NCBI GenBank assembly: GCA_902461025.1
Contig: CABPWC010000093.1
Span: 1 to 5,833 of the forward strand
Reading direction: 5' to 3'
DNA: 5,833 nucleotides
DNA from: an uncultured Streptococcus sp.
GTDB taxonomy: Bacteria > Bacillota > Bacilli > Lactobacillales > Streptococcaceae
Both the position numbers and the translations under genes were made by a program. The stretch's first letter is position 1. Every line of letters begins with the position of its first letter. The notes under the pieces are model-generated. The model saw only the letters and a list, made by a program, of their open reading frames with translations. It was not told the origin of the DNA and ran no database searches. Of this stretch, positions 1 through 4,388 are shown one piece after another.

Positions 1-60
1 ATTTTTGGTCCTCCATATGTATCTATTATAGCATGATTTCAGGTAAAAACCTCGTACTAA
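1..60 (-). promoter_or_regulatory. Extended -10 promoter and Shine-Dalgarno for the next minus-strand gene
   Basis: On the minus strand this gap carries TGCTATAAT, an extended -10 element (TATAAT at 25-30 with TG two bases upstream of it). A GGAGG Shine-Dalgarno follows at 10-14, and the minus strand then reads AAAAAT up to the window edge. If the first base outside is G, an ATG starts 7 nt after the Shine-Dalgarno. No good -35 lies at 17 bp, which is tolerable for an extended -10 promoter. In pneumococcus, comGG is followed by a class I SAM-dependent methyltransferase gene and then ackA, so the gene outside is probably that methyltransferase; this is from memory of the locus. No convincing terminator separates comGG from this promoter, since the only hairpin (AGGT/ACCT) is four base pairs, so competence-induced transcripts may run on into the next gene. 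Confidence 0.65.
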
Positions 61-498
61 CTACTCTGTGCCCTTCTTTGAAGGTGCTAATTTGGAAGAC
101 CTAGCAGTCTCTTTTTTGATCCCTTCTTCTGTTTTCTCCTCATTTCCTTCTTTGGGCTTGTCTTCTGTTTTCTCAGACTTTTGACCGGTCCTTTTTAAAG
201 GAGAAAAGTGAAATTCAAACTGATTTTTTCCTGTGTCAATAGTCGTTGTGAAGAATTTTTCGTCATTTCGATAAGTTGACTTCCCTACATTAAATGACTG
301 CTCTCCATTTTCAGAAGTAGCTTTTTCATAGGTTCTCTTAGCCATAGCAAATGCAAGAAGTTTTTCTTTATTTAAGGCATAATCCTGATGATGTGCTAGT
401 TGCCGATTTAGATAAAACTGCAACAAAAGACTAAAAATTCCAGCAATAGTGACAGCGTATAGGAGAACTCCTGCTCTAACTTTTTTCTTTTTCAACAC
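61..498 (-). CDS. comGG: Competence pilus minor pilin ComGG
   Basis: Last gene of the comG operon, 145 aa. It is a minor pseudopilin of the transformation pilus, anchored in the membrane until assembled at the pilus tip complex. The N-terminus is basic (MLKKKKVRA), followed by a hydrophobic helix at about residues 9-30. The likely prepilin-peptidase cut is after Ala9. The mature protein would start with Gly, and position +5 is Tyr14 rather than the Glu found in the other pilins, as in GspK-like minor pilins. Residues from about 105 to the end form a Lys/Glu/Ser/Thr-rich, probably disordered tail. The start codon is GTG at 498, because no other start codon lies just upstream in frame. The only Shine-Dalgarno-like sequence, GAGGG at 511-515, is 12 nt away, so translation may rely on coupling to comGF, with which it overlaps by 23 nt. 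Sequence resembles pneumococcal CglG, with the tail as the divergent part. Confidence 0.93.
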   Translation of the reverse strand: MLKKKKVRAGVLLYAVTIAGIFSLLLQFYLNRQLAHHQDYALNKEKLLAFAMAKRTYEKATSENGEQSFNVGKSTYRNDEKFFTTTIDTGKNQFEFHFSPLKRTGQKSEKTEDKPKEGNEEKTEEGIKKETARSSKLAPSKKGTE

Positions 499-937
499 GA
501 TAGATAAATTCCCTCTCTAGTCCCTTTTCAAACTGAAAGTGAAAGTGCAACTCCTGCCCTTTTTCTTGAATTCGAGCTGATTTTAGGCCGTAGACCATGG
601 GTTGATAACCACGTCCACTAGCATCTGTTTTCCGGAAATCATTTGACTTTGATTTACCCATGGAAATGGGTTTGCCTTCCTGTTTGAGGTAAAGCCTATC
701 ATTCTCCACTTTTTCAAATTGGGCTCGATTCAGCTCTGTTTCTAGCTGATCCACAAATAAGAGCCATTCTTTTTGCTCACTTCTCTGCTGGTAGCGAACC
801 TCTGAAACCAAGAGCTGACTCATAGCTTGAAAGAGGAGTAAGCTACCACTAATAACGATAAGGGCAACCAAGGATTCTAAAAGTGTGAAAGCTCTGACCC
901 TACTTGTCTTGAATCGCCAGTAATTTCTCCGTTCCAT
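476..937 (-). CDS. comGF: Competence pilus minor pilin ComGF
   Basis: Minor pilin of the transformation pilus, 153 aa from the chosen start. It has a class III prepilin signal: a basic leader of 16 residues (MERRNYWRFKTSRVRA), then FTLLE with cleavage expected between Ala16 and Phe17 and the conserved Glu at +5 (Glu21). A hydrophobic helix rich in Leu, Val and Ile runs to about residue 40. The remainder is a soluble domain with a GRGYQPMVYGLK segment and an aromatic FHFQFEKG stretch near the C-terminus, typical of streptococcal ComGF. The ATG at 937 is preferred over in-frame ATGs at 961 and 973 because a GGAGG Shine-Dalgarno (944-948) sits 6 nt upstream and the leader length then fits prepilins. 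It overlaps the 3' end of comGE by 38 nt and the start of comGG by 23 nt. ComGF is thought to assemble with ComGD, ComGE and ComGG as a pilus-initiating complex. Confidence 0.94.
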   Translation of the reverse strand: MERRNYWRFKTSRVRAFTLLESLVALIVISGSLLLFQAMSQLLVSEVRYQQRSEQKEWLLFVDQLETELNRAQFEKVENDRLYLKQEGKPISMGKSKSNDFRKTDASGRGYQPMVYGLKSARIQEKGQELHFHFQFEKGLEREFIYRVEKEKS

Positions 938-1202
938 GGTATACCTCCAAACCTCGCTCATTCGAGACAACATGAACCGTAAGACCGTTGACAGTCAACT
1001 GTTTTTGCCCAGTCTGCAAAGCCATTCGAGCCACTCGCAAAACTTCTTCCTGTTCTATGAGTCTTGCTTCCTGTCGTCTACTTTCTTGAATCTGTCCTAG
1101 CAAGAGGGTTGCAATACTGGCAAAAATAGCGAGTGAAATCACTGCCTCCAGTAGAATGACCGCCTTAATTTTTTGCTTCTTGAATACGTTTAATCTTTCC
1201 AT
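900..1202 (-). CDS. comGE: Competence pilus minor pilin ComGE
   Basis: Minor pilin of the transformation pilus, 100 aa, the same length as I recall for pneumococcal CglE. The leader is MERLNVFKKQKIKA with the predicted cut after Ala14. The mature start is Val-Ile-Leu-Leu-Glu, so +1 is Val instead of the usual Phe, but Glu19 at +5 is kept. The hydrophobic helix extends to about residue 36 (AVISLAIFASIATLLLG), followed by a Glu/Arg-rich helical stretch and a small C-terminal domain. The start is forced: a TAG stop lies in frame two codons before the ATG at 1202. The only Shine-Dalgarno-like sequence, AGGAA, touches the ATG with no spacer, so initiation probably depends on translation of the overlapping comGD. 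It overlaps comGD by 38 nt and comGF by 38 nt. Confidence 0.93.
   Translation of the reverse strand: MERLNVFKKQKIKAVILLEAVISLAIFASIATLLLGQIQESRRQEARLIEQEEVLRVARMALQTGQKQLTVNGLTVHVVSNERGLEVYHGTEKLLAIQDK
944..948 (-). promoter_or_regulatory. Shine-Dalgarno deciding the comGF start
   Basis: The minus strand reads GGAGG, then 6 nt, then ATG at 937. The two upstream in-frame ATGs (961 and 973) lack a comparable site, so this one sets the comGF start. The site lies inside the 3' coding end of comGE. Confidence 0.8.
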
Positions 1203-1599
1203 TTCCTAGATATAGTTGGTAGCGAACCACTTCTTTCTTCGTTTGAAATCTCACGCTCGCCAGAGATGAATTCCCACCAGCCTTATCAAAGGTGATTGAC
1301 TGAGTGGACTGCAATTGTATTCCTTTCGGAATAGCTAATTTCTGATAGCCATTGCCAATGCTTCTCTCTTCTAAAATTAAGTTCATTTTTTGTTGACTAG
1401 CCAGACTACGCTTCTGGGTTTCTCGATAAAGTTCCTCAAACTCCATAAAGAAAATTTGCTCTTCCACAGCTGCAAAAGTGGACTGGACTGAACTGGACAA
1501 ACCCAAGGCAAGCAGGCTGACTATTCCTAACACCAATAAACTTTCTAACATGGTAAAAGCCCTAATCCGCAACTGTTTGACTTGTCTTTTGTTTTGCAT
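1165..1599 (-). CDS. comGD: Competence pilus minor pilin ComGD
   Basis: Minor pilin of the transformation pilus, 144 aa from the chosen start. The basic leader MQNKRQVKQLRIRA precedes FTMLE, so cleavage is expected between Ala14 and Phe15 with Glu19 at +5. A hydrophobic helix follows (LLVLGIVSLLALGLSSSV). The soluble part includes QIFFMEFEELYRETQKRS, a helical segment, and then a beta-rich GspH-like region with SITFDKAGGNSSLA and a YQLYLGNGKIKRI C-terminus, matching streptococcal CglD as remembered. An in-frame ATG at 1644 would give 159 aa with a 29-residue leader. I prefer 1599 because the leader length then matches those of its neighbours, although the Shine-Dalgarno (AAAG about 8 nt upstream) is weak. 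With this start it overlaps comGC by 38 nt and comGE by 38 nt. The first start codon is the least certain point. Confidence 0.92.
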   Translation of the reverse strand: MQNKRQVKQLRIRAFTMLESLLVLGIVSLLALGLSSSVQSTFAAVEEQIFFMEFEELYRETQKRSLASQQKMNLILEERSIGNGYQKLAIPKGIQLQSTQSITFDKAGGNSSLASVRFQTKKEVVRYQLYLGNGKIKRIQEAKN

Positions 1600-1885
1600 G
1601 GTATTCTTTGTAGGCTTTGGCTTGCTCAGCAGTGATACGTCCATCTGCCTGTAATTTGCTTAGACTGGCATCTTCATTTTTATCCAGACTATAGAGTTCT
1701 GCTTGACTTTCTACCACCTTGACAACCGCTGCTTTACCCTTGTCATTCACTGCATCCTTTTGCTTAGTTAGATTTGGTACAAAAAGCAAGAGTAGGACGC
1801 TAATGATAAGCAACACCACTAACATTTCGACCAGTGTAAAAGCTTTTGCCTTCGCTTCTTTGAACTTCATCATCATTTTTTTCAT
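1562..1885 (-). CDS. comGC: Competence pilus major pilin ComGC
   Basis: Major subunit of the type IV-like transformation pilus, 107 aa before processing. The leader is 15 residues, rich in Lys and Met, ending KAKA. Prepilin peptidase (PilD/ComC) should cut between Ala15 and Phe16 of A|FTLVEML, leaving a 92-residue mature pilin with Glu20 as the +5 Glu. The hydrophobic helix (about 16-37) is followed by the ComGC-family sequence VPNLTKQKDAVNDKGKAAVV, then a helical soluble domain with LQADGRITAEQAKAYKEY. The C-terminus is short and variable. The ATG at 1885 directly follows the comGB stop with no gap. A GGAGGTG Shine-Dalgarno inside comGB lies 9 nt upstream. Further in-frame ATGs at 1876, 1873 and 1870 could also serve. 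The strongest Shine-Dalgarno within the pilin part of the operon, after comGF, suits the need for excess major pilin. Confidence 0.97.
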   Translation of the reverse strand: MKKMMMKFKEAKAKAFTLVEMLVVLLIISVLLLLFVPNLTKQKDAVNDKGKAAVVKVVESQAELYSLDKNEDASLSKLQADGRITAEQAKAYKEYHAKQKTSQTVAD

Positions 1886-2902
1886 CTAAAAATTCACCTC
1901 CATATTTTGATACATGGGCAGCAACATAGCTGCGTACAATAAAACGATTAGTAGGGCTACAAAAATAAATACCATGGGTTGTACTAGATTCATAGTCCGA
2001 TTGACTCGGGTAAAGAAGGATTCCCACGTTTTTTCCGCATAGATTTCCAATTCGCTTCCCAACTTGGATTTAACCTCTCCATATTCAATGATTAATCCCA
2101 ACTCCCTTCTAAAGAAGGGATAGATCTGAACAACCTTAGAAAATTCATGCCCATTTTGCAAAGACTGATCTAAATCGTATCCAATTTCCTTAAAAAGAGG
2201 ATTCCCTTGCTCTTGCATCATCTGGAAAATCTGTGCCAACTCTAAACCTTGTCCAATCATATTGCCCCATTCTCGAGCATAATAGGCAGTTAGAAAATAC
2301 TGAACAAACACACCTAGAAAGGGAATCCTAGCCAGATAAGAAAAGACCTGTATCTTCCTAGATTTCCTGTAGAATATCAGTCCTGTTAAAAATGCGAGAC
2401 CTAGCGTCAGAGCAAACCCAAGAAAAATCTGTGGCAGGTTACTAATCACTAAGGTAGCTATGTTGCTACTATCCAGTTGGGGCAAAAGATAATTCCGCAA
2501 ACCCAACATAATAAGCAGTAAGAAAACTAACAAAATGACTGGATAGGTCGCAACTTCAATTAACTTTTTCTTAACCTTAGCTAGATTATCCAGATATTCT
2601 TCAATTTTCCCCAAACTCAAATGGAGATTCCCATGAACTTCAGCCAGCGAAAGTTGCGTGACAATCGCACTCGAAAAACCTAAATTCCCCATCATTTCCG
2701 AGAAAGACTTCCCTTGCGATAGCCCTAGGCGCATCTGCGATACATATTCCTTTTCCAACAAGAGACTTCTATCTAGAAAGGAAATGATTTCTACCAAGTG
2801 AAAACCACTCGAGAACAAATTGTTAAAGAGAGTGATGATTTTCTTCTGTTTACTGGTAGCTAATTTTCTCCGTTTCAGCTTGAAGGGCAGTGATATGCCC
2901 AT
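1886..2902 (-). CDS. comGB: Competence pilus membrane platform protein ComGB
   Basis: GspF/PilC-family integral membrane protein on which the ATPase ComGA acts and over which pilins are assembled; 338 aa from the chosen start. Two type II secretion F-type cytoplasmic domains are visible, about residues 15-115 (with the family-like LFNNLFSSGFHLVEIISFL and LSQGKSFSEMM) and about 200-300 (REWGNMIGQGLELAQIFQMM, LIIEYGEVKSKLGSEL). Predicted membrane segments are about 117-139, 151-178 and 308-331. The start is uncertain. ATG 2902 gives the length and N-terminal pattern I recall for pneumococcal CglB, but has a poor Shine-Dalgarno. ATG 2929 and a TTG at 2977 preceded by GGAGGAGG are in-frame alternatives. 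The gene overlaps the end of comGA by 53 nt and ends exactly where comGC begins. Confidence 0.93.
   Translation of the reverse strand: MGISLPFKLKRRKLATSKQKKIITLFNNLFSSGFHLVEIISFLDRSLLLEKEYVSQMRLGLSQGKSFSEMMGNLGFSSAIVTQLSLAEVHGNLHLSLGKIEEYLDNLAKVKKKLIEVATYPVILLVFLLLIMLGLRNYLLPQLDSSNIATLVISNLPQIFLGFALTLGLAFLTGLIFYRKSRKIQVFSYLARIPFLGVFVQYFLTAYYAREWGNMIGQGLELAQIFQMMQEQGNPLFKEIGYDLDQSLQNGHEFSKVVQIYPFFRRELGLIIEYGEVKSKLGSELEIYAEKTWESFFTRVNRTMNLVQPMVFIFVALLIVLLYAAMLLPMYQNMEVNF
1895..1901 (-). promoter_or_regulatory. Shine-Dalgarno for comGC
   Basis: The minus strand reads GGAGGTG, 9 nt before the comGC ATG. It lies inside the last codons of comGB, and the spacer contains the comGB stop codon, so ribosomes finishing comGB pass through the comGC initiation site. 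Confidence 0.75.
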
Positions 2903-3791
2903 CTTTAAAAAGTTGATCAATTTGCTCATTCCACTTGTTTGCTTGGTGTTCTTGATAATTTTGGTTTGCAAAATCAATAATTCCTCCTCCCCCGATTAGC
3001 CTCTGGTAGCAAACACCTTGTAAAACAACTGCCAGTTCATCTTCGCTGACACCAAGTTCTAAAAGACGCTCATAAACTCCACGAATACTTTTGGCATGAA
3101 TGGTTGAAAATACTGTGGCACCTGTCAAACTAGCTCGTACAACTGCACGGGCTGTTTCGCTATCTCGAATTTCCCCAATAATCAACAGATCTGGTCGATG
3201 ACGAAGGGATAGTTTTATCAGATTTTCATAACTCAATCCAATAGCTTCATTGAGTTGTAATTGCAGCATCTCTTCTTGCTTTATCTCGACCGGGTCTTCA
3301 ATGGACATGACCTGTTGCCCCTTAAACAATGACTTAGCTAATTCATGCATCAGGGTTGTCTTACCACTTCCTACAGGACCTGCAAAAAGGTAAAGACCTC
3401 TTTGTCTAAATCCCTTTTCTAATTCATGAATATCTTGAAACCAGAAACGTAGCTCTTGTTCTTCATCGTGCAAAAGGCGGATAACTAAACTCTCATGGCC
3501 ACGATAATCTCCTACAGTTGACAAACGTAGTGAAGAAATCTTGCCATCATGCTGATAATCACAGGAACCCAGCTGACTACGACGCTTTTCGCCAACGTTC
3601 ATCCCCGCAATAAACTTAAAGTGACTAATGACAGCACCCAACTTTTCAAAATCATAGGTGTCAATTAGACGTCTTTCATCTCCAATTCGCATATGTAGCT
3701 CATAGATCTGATTCTTGGGAACAAAATAAATATCCTGAGCTCCATTCCTTTTTGCGAGACTAATCAATTCTTGTGCAAGTGCTTGTACCAT
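2850..3791 (-). CDS. comGA: Competence pilus assembly ATPase ComGA
   Basis: Cytoplasmic hexameric secretion ATPase of the GspE/PilB (VirB11-like) superfamily, which powers assembly of the transformation pilus; 313 aa. An N-terminal domain (about 1-115) precedes the ATPase core. The Walker A motif is GPVGSGKTT at 138-146 with catalytic Lys144. The Asp box is SIEDPVE at 163-169. The Walker B/type II secretion E signature is LRHRPDLLIIGEIRD at 196-210 with Glu207. The His box is STIHAKS with His232. There is no tetracysteine zinc motif; its absence is usual in the short Gram-positive ComGA proteins. The start at 3791 is ATG with AGGAGG 4 nt upstream, directly behind a SigX-type cin-box, so the 5' leader is very short. 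First gene of the operon, expressed only during competence if the cin-box is functional. All catalytic residues appear intact. Confidence 0.97.
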   Translation of the reverse strand: MVQALAQELISLAKRNGAQDIYFVPKNQIYELHMRIGDERRLIDTYDFEKLGAVISHFKFIAGMNVGEKRRSQLGSCDYQHDGKISSLRLSTVGDYRGHESLVIRLLHDEEQELRFWFQDIHELEKGFRQRGLYLFAGPVGSGKTTLMHELAKSLFKGQQVMSIEDPVEIKQEEMLQLQLNEAIGLSYENLIKLSLRHRPDLLIIGEIRDSETARAVVRASLTGATVFSTIHAKSIRGVYERLLELGVSEDELAVVLQGVCYQRLIGGGGIIDFANQNYQEHQANKWNEQIDQLFKDGHITALQAETEKISYQ

Positions 3792-3793
3792 AT

Positions 3794-3817
3794 CTCCTCC
3801 TCAGTTTATTATTCGAA
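3794..3817 (-). promoter_or_regulatory. SigX (ComX) cin-box promoter and Shine-Dalgarno of the comG operon
   Basis: The minus strand reads TTCGAATA at 3817-3810, matching the late-competence cin-box/com-box consensus TNCGAATA (canonical form TACGAATA) recognised by RNA polymerase with the alternative sigma factor SigX/ComX. A run of T-rich sequence precedes it. The Shine-Dalgarno AGGAGG (3796-3801) follows, then ATG at 3791, so the cin-box ends only 18 nt before the start codon. I see no sigma-A -10/-35 pair here, which agrees with competence-only expression. Confidence 0.85.
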
Positions 3818-3824
3818 GAAAATA

Positions 3825-3857
3825 TAAAAAAAGAACAACTTTATTAAAAAGTTGTTC
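3825..3857 (-). terminator. Intrinsic terminator of the DUF1033 gene
   Basis: A perfect 10-bp inverted repeat (GAACAACTTT at 3833-3842 and AAAGTTGTTC at 3848-3857) with a 5-nt loop is followed on the minus strand by seven T residues (3826-3832). The upstream half of the stem lies in the last codons of the DUF1033 gene and the stop codon is in the loop. It should shield comG from read-through of the upstream gene. On the plus strand only a short T tract would follow the stem, so it looks directional. Confidence 0.9.
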
Positions 3858-4221
3858 CATCTTTTTTGATACGACAAGTTCGGTGGATTTCTATACCCGT
3901 TTGTTTTTCATAACCCGGTCTGAATTTTTCGTCTGGGATAACTTGACCATCTTCTAGTAAAGCCAGCGAATGATATTGTTGCAAGAATTCATCACATTCC
4001 TCACACCAACGTTTATCATCTGGATCCCAAAATATGGTCATCAAGTCCCCACGACTTTTGTAAAGTGGAATTTTCTTTTCCAACTCAAACCAACAAGATT
4101 TATAATACTTCAAGGCGTCATAGTAATTTTCAAATTTCTTACTCCTAGTGACGTCTTCTTCCCATCCATCTATGAACCACCAAGGTTCAAAATCTCCATA
4201 CATTTCTATAACACGATACAT
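3844..4221 (-). CDS. DUF1033 family protein, function unknown
   Basis: Small, probably soluble protein of 125 aa that I recognise as the DUF1033 family found next to comGA in streptococci (SP_2054-like from memory); no biochemical role is known to me. It starts MYRVIEMYGDFEPWWFIDGW and is rich in aromatic residues, with Trp at 14, 15, 20, 44, 65 and 72. It also contains LMTIFWDPDDKRWCEECDEF, a CxxC pair (Cys73, Cys76), and further Cys at 43 and 116. There is no signal peptide or membrane segment. The ATG at 4221 has AAGGAA about 8 nt upstream and a TATAAT just before it. A longer in-frame start at 4269 would place the promoter inside the gene, so it was rejected. The last residues (KKDGTTF) are encoded by the terminator stem. 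It is a monocistronic unit between nagA and comG; proximity to comG is conserved but a competence role is only a guess. Confidence 0.85.
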   Translation of the reverse strand: MYRVIEMYGDFEPWWFIDGWEEDVTRSKKFENYYDALKYYKSCWFELEKKIPLYKSRGDLMTIFWDPDDKRWCEECDEFLQQYHSLALLEDGQVIPDEKFRPGYEKQTGIEIHRTCRIKKDGTTF

Positions 4222-4245
4222 AGTTTCATTTCCTTTGTACCGTAT

Positions 4246-4251
4246 ATTATA
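4246..4251 (-). promoter_or_regulatory. -10 element upstream of the DUF1033 gene
   Basis: The minus strand has a perfect TATAAT here, 24 nt before the ATG at 4221. A -35 at 16-18 bp spacing is poor (TTTCAT or TTCATT). The spacer contains a 10-bp palindrome, CGAAATTTCG, at 4253-4262. The element supports independent sigma-A transcription of the small gene, since a terminator separates it from nagA. Confidence 0.55.
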
Positions 4252-4350
4252 GCGAAATTTCGAGAACAATGAAAGAAATCTGCTCGTTTTCAGTAACTAC
4301 CTTAGAATATTTCTCATTGATTCAATCACCCTTTAAAACTTTCTAAAACT

Positions 4351-4380
4351 AAAAAGCAGCAACTAAGATTAGTCACTACT
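4351..4380 (-). terminator. Intrinsic terminator of nagA
   Basis: On the minus strand, AGTAGTGACTAA (4380-4369) can pair with TTAGTTGCTGCT (4366-4355) through up to 12 positions, three of them G-U pairs, followed by TTTTTAG. The two central A-U pairs probably open to form the loop. It begins 8 nt past the nagA stop codon. On the plus strand the G-U pairs become A-C mismatches, so the signal is specific to the minus strand. The remaining gap to the DUF1033 -10 element (4252-4350) holds no gene or repeat I can support. Confidence 0.75.
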
Positions 4381-4388
4381 TTATGATT

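Noticed and set aside
49..56. TACGAGGT on the minus strand, similar to a cin-box
   Set aside because: Only the first five bases match TACGAATA; the last part of the consensus is lost, and a sigma-A extended -10 is close by.
937..973. Longer comGF starts at 961 and 973
   Set aside because: They lengthen the prepilin leader beyond the normal range and lack the GGAGG that precedes 937.
1800..2027. Minus-strand open frame across the comGB/comGC junction in another frame
   Set aside because: Overlaps two clearly real genes and has no family resemblance.
4221..4269. Longer start for the DUF1033 gene at 4269
   Set aside because: The extension runs through the TATAAT and has no Shine-Dalgarno; 4221 has one and matches the family N-terminus.
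3970..4272. Plus-strand open frame opposite the DUF1033 gene
   Set aside because: No Shine-Dalgarno, low-complexity hydrophobic translation, and lies wholly antisense to a recognisable gene family.
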